Part shown: in pieces, positions 37,870 through 48,200 of the stretch
Layout of the letters: each line of letters opens with the position of its first letter
Position numbering within the stretch: the stretch's first letter is position 1
Assembly: GCF_003010965.1 (NCBI RefSeq)
Contig: NZ_PGGM01000001.1
Span: forward strand, 682,001 to 746,000
DNA: 64,000 nt
Direction of reading: 5' to 3'
DNA from: Phyllobacterium sophorae
Lineage (GTDB): Bacteria; Pseudomonadota; Alphaproteobacteria; Rhizobiales; Rhizobiaceae
Notes under the pieces: generated by a model
Seen by the model: the letters and a program-made list of their open reading frames with translations, nothing else
Database searches by the model: none
Told to the model about the DNA's origin: nothing
Translations under genes and position numbers: made by a program

Positions 37870-38859
37870 TTATTGCGCCCCGACAGGCTTGCCGTCAACG
37901 TGCCAAACAGAAACGAGTCCGTCAAGGAACATACGATCTCCGGTTAATTCACGCAGCATTCCGCTGCTTTCTTCCGGAATGCCGAGATATCGGGTCAGCA
38001 TTTTCACAGCCGAATCCGAAAAGAACAGGCCTAACAAGGAGGACTTTTCGACGGGCTTCCACTCAATGACCGGCAGTTTGTCATTGACTCCCTTGGTTTT
38101 GAGCCAGCCAAGGGCTTTATCTTCGCCGCCGAGCTCGTCTATGAGCTTGTTCGCGATCGCTTGGCGTCCAGTGAAGACTGAACCGTCTGCCAGCGCCAGC
38201 GCCTGTTCACGGCTGAATTTGCGCCGCTCCTGGACGAGGCCGACAAACCAGTCGTAAGAATCGATGATCATGCGGTGGATCATGGCTTTGGCTTCATCAC
38301 TGGCAGGATTGAAAAAATTCGGCTCCGCTTTAAGCGGGCTTGATTTGATGGTTTCGACCTTGACGCCGAGCTTGGCCAGAAGCTCCGAGATATCGGGGTA
38401 CTGGAATAGCACGCCGATAGAACCGATGATTGATGATTGACGGGCCACAATATGATCGGAAGCGCTCGCGATCATGTATCCAGCAGATGCAGCCAACGTC
38501 CCAACCTGTGCAACGACGGGCTTCTTCAAAGCAACCTTGCGGACAGCTTCATAAATCGCCTCGCCGCCAGCGGTCGTTCCGCCTGGAGAATCAACAGTGA
38601 GGATCACGCCTTTGACCGCAGCCGAATTCTCCACATCCTGCAGGCGCTTGAGCAACTCATCGTTTTCAAAAATAGTCCCCTCGACGCGAACTTTGGCGAT
38701 GTGCGGTGTTCGTTTGCCTGAGAAGCCGTCTGAGTCGGATGTCAAAAAATAAAAAGAAATCAATGCAGCAGCAAGAAGGAAGAGCGTGAATGCCCGCCAG
38801 AAGGTGAGCTTCCTGCGGAGCCGTCGTCTGTCGATAATTGCGTCAGCAGTGTTTGCCAT
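37870..38859 (-). CDS. sppA: Signal peptide peptidase SppA (S49 family)
   Basis: A 329-residue membrane-anchored serine protease that degrades cleaved signal peptides. One transmembrane helix at residues 20-40 (FWRAFTLFLLAAALISFYFL) is followed by the ClpP-like S49 domain with VDSPGGTTAGGEAIYEAV, the Ala/Ser-rich AASAGYMIASAS and the nucleophile region QSSIIGSIGVLFQYP. It is the short, single-domain form that assembles as an oligomer, not the double-length E. coli form. ihfB follows after 90 bases. The 241-base gap to divergent lptC must hold promoters for both but shows no clear consensus. Confidence 0.94.
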   Translation of the reverse strand: MANTADAIIDRRRLRRKLTFWRAFTLFLLAAALISFYFLTSDSDGFSGKRTPHIAKVRVEGTIFENDELLKRLQDVENSAAVKGVILTVDSPGGTTAGGEAIYEAVRKVALKKPVVAQVGTLAASAGYMIASASDHIVARQSSIIGSIGVLFQYPDISELLAKLGVKVETIKSSPLKAEPNFFNPASDEAKAMIHRMIIDSYDWFVGLVQERRKFSREQALALADGSVFTGRQAIANKLIDELGGEDKALGWLKTKGVNDKLPVIEWKPVEKSSLLGLFFSDSAVKMLTRYLGIPEESSGMLRELTGDRMFLDGLVSVWHVDGKPVGAQ

Positions 38860-39100
38860 CGTCCTATCCGTTCGCTCTCATGTTCCGTTCGAATACTCTT
38901 CTGCGACATCGGTCTATCGAAGTCCAGACTTCACCCTCCGCCGTTTGGTACGCAGTGACACCTTGTATCTGGTACAATGACGGCATACTTGTTGCCTCAA
39001 ATGCAAGTTATGCGACGGGTACCCGTCCATTTCATCGAAAAATAACCATATTGGCGTTCAACTAGCCATATTATTGTAATCGGTAAGCGCAGCCAGACCT

Positions 39101-39835
39101 ATGTCAATTGAAAGAAATGATCCGCATCCGGAACGTGATGCGACCGCTGATGCTGACCACCATGCTGAGGTGGCGCGGCAGTTTGCTGCCTCGGACAAGG
39201 ATTCAACAGTTTTTCGTGCTGCGGCGCGCCATTCGCGGCGCGTCCGTTTTCTCAAATTCGCTTTGCCTGCCGTAGCTTTGACAGGTGCTGCAGTGTTTTC
39301 CTGGTTCACGTTCTTTTCGGCATCTAGCGTGCCGAGCAATATTTCACTCGACAATGCCGGCATCGAGAACGGCAAGCTGGTCATGACTAATCCCAAACTT
39401 GATGGATTTACCAAAGACAAGCTGCCCTATAAAATGAGCGCGATACGGGCGTTACAGGAAGTGGGCAATAGCAACGTTATATCCCTGGAAGGGATCGATG
39501 CGGAAATTCCGATTGGAAGAGAGTTGCGGGCTCAGGTGAAGGCAAAGTCGGGTGTATTTGACAATGCCAACCGCCAGTTAAAGCTCGACAGCGATATAAG
39601 CCTGACGACTTCCGATGGCATTACCGCGCTGCTGCAATCGGCAGATATCGATATTGCAGGCAATTCCATGTCGACCGATCAGCCGGTCCGCGTCGAGAAT
39701 GACAATTCGAGTATAACCGCAGACAGTATGCAAATTAGCGAAAACGGCAAGGTAATGACTTTCGAAAAGCGCGTGAGGCTTGTCATTCAGCCTACAAAGC
39801 TGCAAGAAGGTGCCAAGGAAGTCAAATCGCCGTAG
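39101..39835 (+). CDS. lptC: LPS export protein LptC
   Basis: A 244-residue bitopic inner-membrane protein. A cytoplasmic N-terminus of about 50 residues precedes one transmembrane helix (FALPAVALTGAAVFSWFTFF); the periplasmic part has the LptC beta-jellyroll with NPKLDGFTKDKLPYKMSAIRA. It receives LPS from the LptB2FG extractor and hands it to LptA. The long N-terminal extension is common in Hyphomicrobiales. It begins the lptC-lptA-lptB-rpoN-hpf-ptsN series, an order kept across proteobacteria and linking LPS export with sigma-54 and nitrogen phosphotransfer genes. Confidence 0.93.
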   Translation: MSIERNDPHPERDATADADHHAEVARQFAASDKDSTVFRAAARHSRRVRFLKFALPAVALTGAAVFSWFTFFSASSVPSNISLDNAGIENGKLVMTNPKLDGFTKDKLPYKMSAIRALQEVGNSNVISLEGIDAEIPIGRELRAQVKAKSGVFDNANRQLKLDSDISLTTSDGITALLQSADIDIAGNSMSTDQPVRVENDNSSITADSMQISENGKVMTFEKRVRLVIQPTKLQEGAKEVKSP

Positions 39836-39894
39836 TAGTTACGACACGTGGTATTTGACTTTGAGGGAATATCCCGGATTTAGGAGAGAAGACG

Positions 39895-40506
39895 ATGTCG
39901 TGCGGGGCAAGACTGATCGGTATTTCGACCGTTGCATTGGGTATATTGGCATCCATGATGGTTCCCGTCGCTGCACAGGACGCTGGTGGCGCTGCGAACG
40001 GCGGTATAAAGCTGTCCGGCGATCAGCCGATCCAGATTGATGCCGACAAGCTGGTTGTTCACGACAATGAAGGTACCGCTACCTTTACAGGCAATGTTAC
40101 CGTCGTTCAGGGCGCGACGCTTCTGAAGGCTGGCTCGATGATTGTCTATTATGTCAAAGGCGCAAAGAAAGACGCTACCGGCGCCTCGGCCACTGACGCG
40201 CCGAAGACGGGAGGTCTCGCCGGACCCGCTTCCCAGGATATCGATCATCTTGAGGTGAACGATAAGGTTTACGTCAAATCCGAAGATCAGGTTGCAACGG
40301 GCGATCACGGCACGTTTGATATGAAAACGGAAGTGCTTGTCCTGACTGGCGACAAGGTTGTCCTGACGCAGGGAGACAATGTAGCCGTTGGCTGCAAATT
40401 GACTGCGCAGCTCAAGACCGGTGAAGCCCAGCTCGAAAGCTGCAAGAGCGGCCAGACGGGCCGCGTCTCGATCGTTGTTGCACCCAAGAACGCCCCGAAG
40501 AACTGA
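39895..40506 (+). CDS. lptA: LPS transport periplasmic protein LptA
   Basis: A 203-residue periplasmic protein forming the LPS bridge to the outer membrane. A signal peptide of about 28 residues ends at VAAQ. The OstA/LptA jellyroll starts at QPIQIDADKLVVHDNEGTATFTGNV and ends in VVLTQGDNVAVGCKLTAQLKTGEA. Between two strands there is a roughly 28-residue low-complexity insertion (after IVYYVKG, rich in Ala, Thr, Gly and Asp) that is absent from E. coli LptA. The ATG at 39895 follows AGGAG. It lies 59 bases after lptC and 7 before lptB. Confidence 0.93.
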   Translation: MSCGARLIGISTVALGILASMMVPVAAQDAGGAANGGIKLSGDQPIQIDADKLVVHDNEGTATFTGNVTVVQGATLLKAGSMIVYYVKGAKKDATGASATDAPKTGGLAGPASQDIDHLEVNDKVYVKSEDQVATGDHGTFDMKTEVLVLTGDKVVLTQGDNVAVGCKLTAQLKTGEAQLESCKSGQTGRVSIVVAPKNAPKN

Positions 40507-40513
40507 GCTGTAA

Positions 40514-41338
40514 GTGTCCTTGTTTTCGCGTCGCTCCACCAGCAAGATTTCTGCGCGGCCAGACTCCAGCGTCTCTGAAATGCGACCTGCCGATCCAGCG
40601 GCGAAAGACCGTATGAAGGGGACGCTCGTCGCACGTGGTATCACCAAGAGCTACAACGGCCGCCAGGTCGTCAACGGCGTTTCGTTCGGCGTCCGCTCTG
40701 GCGAAGCGGTTGGCATTCTCGGGCCTAATGGCGCCGGGAAGACGACGTGTTTCTACATGGTTACTGGTCTGGTGCCGGTTGACAAAGGCACGATCGAAAT
40801 CGACGGATTCGACGTAACGACAATGCCGATGTATCGCCGTTCCCGGCTTGGAATTGGTTATCTGCCTCAGGAGGCGTCAATTTTTCGTGGCCTTTCGGTC
40901 GAAAACAACATCAAGGCAGTCCTTGAAGTCGTCGAAAAAGATCGGGGTGCACGAGCTCAGGAGCTCGATTCTCTTCTTGAGGAGTTTCACATTGCCCATC
41001 TGCGCAAAGCTCCGGCGCTTTCGTTGTCGGGGGGAGAGCGTCGTCGCCTTGAAATTGCCCGTGCTCTGGCGTCCCGGCCAAATTTCATGTTGTTGGACGA
41101 ACCCTTTGCCGGTGTCGACCCAATTGCCGTTGCAGATATTCAGCAGTTGGTGCGTCATTTGACTGGCCGCGGAATTGGTGTGCTCATTACCGATCACAAT
41201 GTGCGTGAGACCTTAAAGCTCATTGATCGAGCCTATATCATTCACGCCGGACAGGTGCTCACCCATGGCCGTCCTGATGAAATAATTGCCAATTCCGATG
41301 TGCGCCGCCTCTATCTTGGTGATCAGTTCAAACTCTGA
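40514..41338 (+). CDS. lptB: LPS export ABC transporter ATP-binding protein LptB
   Basis: A 274-residue ABC ATPase driving LPS extraction from the inner membrane. Walker A is GPNGAGKTT, the LptB-typical switch segment GYLPQEASIFRGLSVENNI is present, the signature is LSGGERRRLEIARAL and Walker B is FMLLDEPFAGVDP. About 35 residues precede the usual LptB start; a GTG at 40514, eight bases after the lptA stop, begins this extension, while an ATG at 40613 (MKGTLVARG) would give the standard length. The extended form is common in related genomes but the start is uncertain. Confidence 0.95.
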   Translation: MSLFSRRSTSKISARPDSSVSEMRPADPAAKDRMKGTLVARGITKSYNGRQVVNGVSFGVRSGEAVGILGPNGAGKTTCFYMVTGLVPVDKGTIEIDGFDVTTMPMYRRSRLGIGYLPQEASIFRGLSVENNIKAVLEVVEKDRGARAQELDSLLEEFHIAHLRKAPALSLSGGERRRLEIARALASRPNFMLLDEPFAGVDPIAVADIQQLVRHLTGRGIGVLITDHNVRETLKLIDRAYIIHAGQVLTHGRPDEIIANSDVRRLYLGDQFKL

Positions 41339-41536
41339 TTTTACGATTTTCAGACGGTATCCGTGAGAAAAGGTATTTTCTGGCGCACGTCCTGGTTGAA
41401 AATTGCCGCGGTCGGAGGTTTTTTGGCTGCTTGCGATTGACAAGCAAGGATTGGGCCAGTTCTGTACACCCTCGTGCCACAAGTCCTTTTTTGGATAATG
41501 TGATGGCAATTTCGTACGGGAGTATCCGCCTGCATC

Positions 41537-43165
41537 ATGGCCCTGTCGCCAAAACTGGATCTCAGGCAAACACAGGCATTGGTGATGACGCCGTTGCTTA
41601 TGCAGTCGATTCGGCTGCTGCAACTGACTCATGTCGAGCTTGAACAATTCATTGAGCAAGAGATCGAAAAGAACCCCCTTCTGGAACGTGCTGAAACGAA
41701 TGACGAGCATTTCTCGTTAAGCGAACAAGGGTTTGGCGCCGACCGGAATTCCAGCGATGATGGTGAATTCGGGCGAAGCACCATGAGCGGCGACCTTGAT
41801 GCGGAGGGCAATCGTTCGAGTGAGCCAGGCGATCATTGGCTGGAGAGCGGCGAAATTACCAGTTCAGGCTCGATGTCCGATACTTTTGACAGTTCACTTG
41901 AGAATATCTTTCCCGATGATCCCGGCACACATGATTTCATCGCTGGCGATCTTGCTTCTCAATGGAAATCATCGTCAGGCGATGGGTATGTTTCGTCGGG
42001 GGGCGAAGGTTTTAATCTCGAACAAGTTACGGCATCTCCTGTCACGATACGCGATCATGTTGGCGAGCAGATTCTCTTTGCCTTCGAAAAAGCCACGGAC
42101 CGCCTTATCGCGGCAGAACTCGCAGATCATCTCGATGAAATGGGATACTTGCGTGCCGATGTGGCCGAAATCGCAGAGAGGCTCGGCGTCGAAGCCGCTC
42201 ACATTGAAAAGCTGATTACCGTCATGCAGGGCTTTGAGCCCGCCGGTTTGTTCGCCCGTGATCTGGCGGAATGTCTAGCCATTCAATTGTGCGCAAAAAA
42301 CCGGCTTGATCCACCAATGAAAATATTACTGCAACATCTGGAGCTATTGGCAAAGCGCGATTTCCACAGTCTGAAAAAGCTTTGCGGAGCGACAGACGCC
42401 GATATTCTCGACATGCTGCAGGAGATTCAGCTGCTCGACCCAAAGCCCGGTACCGCATTTTCCTCAGGAGTGGCGGATAGTATCATCCCTGACGTGCAAG
42501 TAGATTTGGGGTCTGATGGCACGTGGAGGATTGAGCTTAATCCGAGCGCTCTGCCGCGTGTGCTTGTGAACAATCACTACTTTGCAACCGTTTCGAAAGC
42601 AAAGGCATCCGCGGCGGATAAGATTTTTCTCAATGATTGTCTACAGAATGCCAATTGGTTGACCCGTAGCCTCGATCAGCGCGCCCAGACAATCCTGAAG
42701 GTTGCCAGCGAAATTGTGCGCCAGCAGGAGCAATTTCTTCTCCATGGAGTGGCCCATCTCAGGCCGCTCAATCTGCGTAATGTGGCGGACGCGATTGGCA
42801 TGCACGAATCGACGGTAAGCCGTGTTACCGCGAACAAGTATATGCTGACCAAGCGCGGCGTTTTCGAGTTGCGCTATTTTTTCAACGCCGCCATCGCAGC
42901 AACTGAGGGCGGCGAGCAGCATTCATCACAGTCGGTGCGCCACCAGATCAAGCGCCTCATAGATGCGGAAAAGCCAGACGATATTCTGTCAGATGACACG
43001 ATTGTGGACCTATTGAAGGGGCAGGGCGTTGATATCGCCCGGCGTACCGTTGCCAAGTATCGCGAAGCGATGAATATCGCCTCTTCTGTGCAGAGGAGGC
43101 GCGAGAAAAAAGCACAGGCTTCTGTACGCAAGGCCGACGAAAAGTCGAGAGCCGATGTTGCCTGA
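41537..43165 (+). CDS. rpoN: RNA polymerase sigma-54 factor
   Basis: A 542-residue sigma-54. Region I starts with LSPKLDLRQTQALVMTPLLMQSIRLLQL (glutamine-rich activator-responsive segment), followed by an acidic region II from about 50 to 150, the core-binding domain, a helix-turn-helix with HESTVSRVTANKYM, and the RpoN box ARRTVAKYRE near the C-terminus that reads the -24 element. It directs nitrogen-regulated and other activator-dependent promoters. It is followed by hpf and ptsN as usual. Upstream, 198 bases separate it from lptB, enough for its own promoter. Confidence 0.98.
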   Translation: MALSPKLDLRQTQALVMTPLLMQSIRLLQLTHVELEQFIEQEIEKNPLLERAETNDEHFSLSEQGFGADRNSSDDGEFGRSTMSGDLDAEGNRSSEPGDHWLESGEITSSGSMSDTFDSSLENIFPDDPGTHDFIAGDLASQWKSSSGDGYVSSGGEGFNLEQVTASPVTIRDHVGEQILFAFEKATDRLIAAELADHLDEMGYLRADVAEIAERLGVEAAHIEKLITVMQGFEPAGLFARDLAECLAIQLCAKNRLDPPMKILLQHLELLAKRDFHSLKKLCGATDADILDMLQEIQLLDPKPGTAFSSGVADSIIPDVQVDLGSDGTWRIELNPSALPRVLVNNHYFATVSKAKASAADKIFLNDCLQNANWLTRSLDQRAQTILKVASEIVRQQEQFLLHGVAHLRPLNLRNVADAIGMHESTVSRVTANKYMLTKRGVFELRYFFNAAIAATEGGEQHSSQSVRHQIKRLIDAEKPDDILSDDTIVDLLKGQGVDIARRTVAKYREAMNIASSVQRRREKKAQASVRKADEKSRADVA

Positions 43166-43450
43166 ATGGGTTGACCCAGTTCACGTAAAACTAGCTCTAG
43201 ATTCATCCATCACTGAGGTGTAGAATTTTTCGAGTGGGTAAATAAACCGGACCAAAGAAGTCCGGATCAAGGAGAGAGAAGCGCCGGTACTTTGCGACAG
43301 TCGGAGCGAAAGCGCGCGTTTGAATATGAAGAATCAAAAAGCGAAATGTGATGGATCACTCGCGCGGATTGTGCGGGATGTCTTTGCTCGTCCCTCAACA
43401 ACAGTGTAGATTGGGTCGGGCAATGAAAATCACAATGAAGGTGAGGTATC
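43166..43450 (+). other. 285-base intergenic leader between rpoN and hpf
   Basis: Contains a 6-bp stem-loop CCGGAC/GTCCGG (43247-43265, seven-base loop) with no T tract, followed by an AAGGAGAG purine tract (43268-43275) without a nearby start codon. I find no coding sequence here. It probably carries the hpf promoter and 5' leader. Confidence 0.4.
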
Positions 43451-44044
43451 ATGAGTCTGCGTGTATCTGGGAAACATATGGACATTGGTGACGCTTTCCG
43501 CATTCGGATTGAAGAGCGGATCGGGGAGATGGTGACCAAGTATTTCGATGGCGGATATACCGGCCACGTTACGGTGGAAAAGCAGGGGTCGCGATTTATC
43601 GCTGATTGCCTGGTGCGACTGGATACCGGTACGGTGCTGCAGGCGGCGGGTGAGGCACAGGATCCTGTGCTTGCCTTCGATGCGGCCGGCGAGCGCGTAG
43701 ACAAACGTCTTCGCCGTTACAAACGCCGTCTGAAGTCACATCAGGCCCCGGGATCGAATGGAGTCTTTGACGACGTTTCCTATCGCGTCATGGCGCCCGC
43801 ACCGGATGATGATGAGGATTTTCCGGAAGATTATGCGCCCACGATCGTCGCTGAGACGTCGATGGCACTCAGGAGTATGAGTGTGGCCTCAGCGGTTGTG
43901 GAACTCGACCTGAAAGATAGTCCTGTGGTTGTCTTCCGCAACTCTGGAAGTACGCAGGTTAATATCGTATATCGTCGCCCTGACGGAAATATTGGCTGGA
44001 TCGATCCATCGGCAGTGGCTAGCCAAAGCGCTGCCCGGCAATGA
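43451..44044 (+). CDS. hpf: Ribosome hibernation promoting factor, long form
   Basis: A 197-residue long-type HPF. The N-terminal YfiA/HPF domain (SLRVSGKHMDIGDAFRIRIEER, then basic KRLRRYKRRLKSH) binds the 30S decoding centre; after a linker of about 30 residues the C-terminal dimerisation domain (SPVVVFRNSGSTQVNIVYRRPDGNIGWID) joins two ribosomes into 100S particles in stationary phase. The ATG at 43451 follows GGTGAGG. Its place between rpoN and ptsN is conserved. Confidence 0.95.
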   Translation: MSLRVSGKHMDIGDAFRIRIEERIGEMVTKYFDGGYTGHVTVEKQGSRFIADCLVRLDTGTVLQAAGEAQDPVLAFDAAGERVDKRLRRYKRRLKSHQAPGSNGVFDDVSYRVMAPAPDDDEDFPEDYAPTIVAETSMALRSMSVASAVVELDLKDSPVVVFRNSGSTQVNIVYRRPDGNIGWIDPSAVASQSAARQ

Positions 44045-44120
44045 GCAAGACATAGCGTAATTTGAACTATCGTTCGCGCTCGTGTAAGAGCGCGGGCGGT
44101 AACTGGAAGGAAGAGAGATA

Positions 44121-44585
44121 ATGGATCTGGGTGATCTCATTCAGCCTGATGCTGTCCTGCCCGCACTGAAAGTCAATTCCAAAAAACAACTTCTGCAGAT
44201 CATGTCGGAAAAGGCGGCCGCCTTGACCGGTTTGAGCGAGCGGGAGGTGTTTGATACAGTCCTGCAGCGAGAACGACTTGGCTCGACAGGTGTCGGTAAT
44301 GGCATTGCCATTCCGCACGGCAAAATCAATAGCGTGAAACGCATTGCTGGCGTTTTCGCGCAGCTTGAAACACCTGTTGATTTTGAGGCGCTGGATGATC
44401 AGCCGGTCGATATTGTGTTCCTTTTGCTCGCGCCTGAAAATGCCGGTGCGGATCATCTGAAGGCGCTCTCGCGTATAGCGCGGATGTTGCGGGACCCAGA
44501 GCGTATCGCAAAACTGCGGACCGCGCATGATGCGAGCTTGATTTATGAACTGCTGACAGCGCAGCCGACGTCAAACGCCGCCTGA
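44121..44585 (+). CDS. ptsN: PTS IIA-like nitrogen regulatory protein PtsN
   Basis: A 154-residue EIIA-Ntr of the fructose/mannitol IIA fold. The phosphorylated histidine is His66 in GNGIAIPHGK; flanking STGVGNG is conserved. It is the final acceptor of the PtsP-NPr phosphorelay and adjusts nitrogen and potassium metabolism rather than importing sugar. The ATG at 44121 has GGAAGGAAG upstream, and 76 bases separate it from hpf. It converges with the Fur-family gene. Confidence 0.96.
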   Translation: MDLGDLIQPDAVLPALKVNSKKQLLQIMSEKAAALTGLSEREVFDTVLQRERLGSTGVGNGIAIPHGKINSVKRIAGVFAQLETPVDFEALDDQPVDIVFLLLAPENAGADHLKALSRIARMLRDPERIAKLRTAHDASLIYELLTAQPTSNAA

Positions 44586-44634
44586 CATAGGGTTTTACTC
44601 CAGCGCATATTCCGAAAAATTTCTTGGAAGGGAT

Positions 44635-44672
44635 CGCCGGTAAGACGTGTGGTGCGGTAACCACTGCCGGCG
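44635..44672. terminator. Possible terminator hairpin between ptsN and the Fur-family gene
   Basis: CGCCGG/CCGGCG enclosing GTGGT/ACCAC forms a nested stem in the 96-base convergent gap. No adjoining T tract is present on either strand, so termination is only suggested. Confidence 0.35.
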
Positions 44673-44681
44673 GGTGGCTTT

Positions 44682-45116
44682 TCACGAGGGCCGGTCCAGC
44701 TTTCGCCCGTAAAGTTCCAATCGGTGGTGAACGATATCGTAGCCCAAAGACTTTGCGATTTCCAATTGCAGCTTTTCGATCTTGTCCGATTTGAATTCGA
44801 TGACGGCACCCGTATCGATATCGATCAGATGATCATGGTGTTCGCCGTGCGCCTGCTCGAAACGGGATGGACCGCCATTAAAGGCATGGCGATGGATCGC
44901 ACCCAACTCCTCCAACAAGTTCATCGTTCGATAAACGGTCGATAGTGAAATGCTATTGTCAATTTCGATGGCGCGATGGAAAATCTTCATCGCATCCGGA
45001 TGGTCTTCCGTGGATGTCAGAATATCAAGAATGATACGCCTGGGGCGCGTGATGCGTACACCTGCCTTGCGGAGTTCCTTTTCATAGTCCGGCTTGTGAT
45101 TCAGGGCATGTTTCAT
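44682..45116 (-). CDS. Fur-family metalloregulator
   Basis: A 144-residue ferric-uptake-regulator-type protein: N-terminal winged helix ([36 protein letters not shown]) and C-terminal dimer/metal domain with the histidine cluster [14 protein letters not shown]. It lacks the CxxC pairs of Zur/PerR-type zinc sites, and the general look is of the Fur/Mur branch, which in alphaproteobacteria often senses manganese (Mur); Irr and Zur are less likely. The ATG at 45116 follows AAAC-rich sequence; upstream in-frame codons look non-coding. It is isolated from metal transporter genes, so the metal cannot be assigned by context. Confidence 0.88.
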   Translation of the reverse strand: MKHALNHKPDYEKELRKAGVRITRPRRIILDILTSTEDHPDAMKIFHRAIEIDNSISLSTVYRTMNLLEELGAIHRHAFNGGPSRFEQAHGEHHDHLIDIDTGAVIEFKSDKIEKLQLEIAKSLGYDIVHHRLELYGRKLDRPS

Positions 45117-45210
45117 GGCGGCAATTATGCGCCAGATCGACACTAGTTGCAAAGATTCTCAACTGGAAAAGTCAGCGAAAATAGTTGGCTTGCTTCATTT
45201 TTGGCCTTTG

Positions 45211-45255
45211 CCGAGAAAGAATCCGCCGCCCGCGAAGGACCACAGGCGGCGGATT
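45211..45255 (-). terminator. Terminator of the cyclic glucan synthase gene
   Basis: AATCCGCCGCC and GGCGGCGGATT form a perfect 11-bp stem (45220-45230 with 45245-45255) starting four bases after the gene's stop; the minus-strand tail is CTTTCTC. Confidence 0.8.
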
Positions 45256-45259
45256 GAAG

Positions 45260-48200
45260 TCATCCGGTAATGGCGGCAGCATCACTCACTGCGCTTGTTG
45301 GCAGCACTTCCACGAGCACTTTATGTTCCCCAGAGCTCTCCAATGGAATTCCGCCATCAGCTTTCGCCAGCTTCTTGCCGTTGACCGTGATCTTCCTGCC
45401 GCCCTTTGCAGCTGGCTTTACCTCAACAATGTAACGGGCGCCGCCGTTCCGCAGCACAAAACTGAATCCGTCCCAGTCAGAGGGCAACGCCGGGTTCACA
45501 AACAGCCGGTTATTCTGCCGGCTGATGCCCAGGATACCTTCTGTTGCAACACGGTAAAGCCACCCAGCAGAACCTGTGTACCACGTCCAGCCGCCGCGTC
45601 CGCGCATCGGATCAACTGAATAGACGTCTGCCGCTACCACATAGGGTTCAACCCGGTAGGACTCGGCCTTTTCCGCGTCCAGCGAATGGTTCACCGGATT
45701 GAGTTTCTTGAACCAACGATACGCCTCATCGGCATCGCCAAGTCTCGCCATGGCGAGTACTGCCCACGTAGCGGCATGGGTATACTGCCCGCCATTCTCG
45801 CGCACGCCGACCGGATAGCTCTTGATGTAGCCGGGATCGTGCCGTGATTTGTTGAAGGGCGGTGTGAACAGCTTGATGATATCCACTTCATCATCGACGA
45901 GATGCGTTGCCACTGAATGCATCGCTTGTCTCGCCCGATCCGGATCGCCATAACCAGACAGCACGCTCCAAGACTGAGCGATCGAGTCGATCTTGCACTC
46001 TTCACTCTTTTTCGATCCCAGTGGGGCACCGTCGTCGAAATAGCCGCGGCGGTACCATTCACCGTCCCAGCCGTCCTTCTCGAGAGCCGCTTTCAGGCTT
46101 TCGATGTGCGCTTCCCAACGCTGAATGCGGTCCGTGTCCTTGAAGTGCCTTGCTATGGGCAAGACGTCCCGCAATGTGCTGATCAGGAACCAGCCAAGCC
46201 AGACGCTTTCGCCCTTACCGTCTTCGCCGACGCGATTCATACCGTCGTTCCAGTCGCCGGTCAGCATCAGCGGAAGGCCGTGCGAGCCGGTACGGACGAT
46301 GGCGAGATCCAGCGCACGGGCGGCGTGTTCATAAACGCTGACCTTCTCGCTTGAAATGGCAGGTTGATAGAAGGCATCGTGCTCGCCATCTTCCAGCGCC
46401 CGACCCTCGATAAATGCAACCTGCTCGTCGAGAATGCTCATATCCCCCGTGACGGAGGTATAATGGGCAATGGCATATCCGAGCCAGACGACATCGTCGG
46501 ATATCTTCGTCCGCACGCCCGCCCCTGTCGTCGGCAGCCACCAGTGTTGGACATCGCCTTCCTTGAACTGGCGGGCGGAGACGTTTAAAATCTGCTTTCG
46601 GGCAAGGGATGGATCAAGTATCAGCATCGACAGTGTGTCCTGCAGCTGATCCCGGAAACCGAAGGCGCCACTGGCTTGGTAGAACGCCGAGCGAGCCCAG
46701 ATGCGGCAGGCGAGGCTTTGATAAGGCAGCCAGCGATTGACCATCACGTTGAATGCGTTGTCCGGAGTGTCGACCTGCAATCCATCAAGGAAGTCGGCCC
46801 AGATCGCCTTGGATGCCGCAAGTGTTCCCTCGAATGGACGCTTGTTGTGTTCGGCAAGAATGCGGCGGGCTTCATCGGCGCTGCTGGCATCGCCCATATA
46901 AAACAATATTTCCTTGGTCTCGCCCGCAGCAAGCTCAATATCAATGGCAAGCGCCGCGCATGGATCGCCGCCGGCTTCGACGAGATTTGACAAGGTCTTT
47001 GCTTGAAGCACGGCCGCCGGCCGGTCAACAGTACCGAGCGCACCCAGGAATTCGGCCCGATCGGCTGTCACGGATTGGGGCTTCACATTGCTGGCGAAGA
47101 AGGCCACGTTTGTGCGGCGGTCGACGCCGTAGGGGTTGCGTGCAAAGAGTACGCCGGTTTCCGTGTCGCATGAAGGCACGATGAATGGCGCGGTTTTTGC
47201 ACGGGCATTGCCAAGCATCCATTCAACAAAGCCGTAGATGCGCAACCGTTTGATCGAACCGCCATGATTGGTGATCTGCAGGCGGGACACGCGCACCGGC
47301 AGCGTGGTATCTACGGTGTGGGTGAGGTCCAGCCCGACATTGCCGTGACGTGAGAGGAAGCTTGAATAGCCTTGTCCATGTCGTGTTTCGTATTGCACGG
47401 ACGGATCCCGCAACACCGAGGCAGTCGGTGCAAAAGCAGTATTCTTGTCGAGGTCCAATATATAGAGCGCTTCGCCGGAACGGTTGATAACCGGATCGTT
47501 CGACCACTGCGTGAGTTGATAGTCGCGGCTGTTGCCAGACCAGGTAAAGCCTGCGCCCTCAGCCGAGACATGGAAGCCAAAACCGGGATTGGAAATGACG
47601 TTGATCCAGGGTTGAGGTGTACAGGTCGAACCGCCAAGACGAACAACGTATTCGCCGCTCTTCATGTCAAAACCGCCAAACCCATTCCAGAACACCAGAT
47701 CATCGCCAGAGACATTTGGGCGGCGTGTACTCAGCAGTTGCGTCGGTGCCGGAGCGATCCCACGCCAGTCATCGGGCGTCGTTTCAGCAGTGGCAATTGT
47801 CTTGCCCCTGGTTTCTGTGACGGGAACCAGGTCAAGACTAAGGCCTTCCATTCGTTTCAACTGTTCAGCCAGCGAGCCGTTCTGGGCGTGCATCACAATT
47901 CGGGCCGACGCAAGCAAGGTATTGTAGCTCACATCGCTCATCTGATCGCGACGGACGGTGAAGATATGGACGCGCGGACCAAGCTGGGCGCCGCGAGCGC
48001 GACTGTTTTCGCAGATGGCTTCAAGCCCGCGCTGGAAATCCTGGGCATAGGAGAAGGATCGTTCGTTGATGACAACAACGTCCACGACGAGGCCTTTCGC
48101 CCGCCAGTATTCATGCGCCCGCAGGAGATTCTTCAATGTTTCCATGTCGGCTTCATCGTCGATGCGCAGGGCAAGGATCGGGAAGTCGCCGGAGATCGAC

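Noticed and set aside
41339-41536. Sigma-54 promoter before rpoN (autoregulation)
   Set aside because: A TGGCGCACG sequence near 41381 lacks the matching TTGC element at the right distance.
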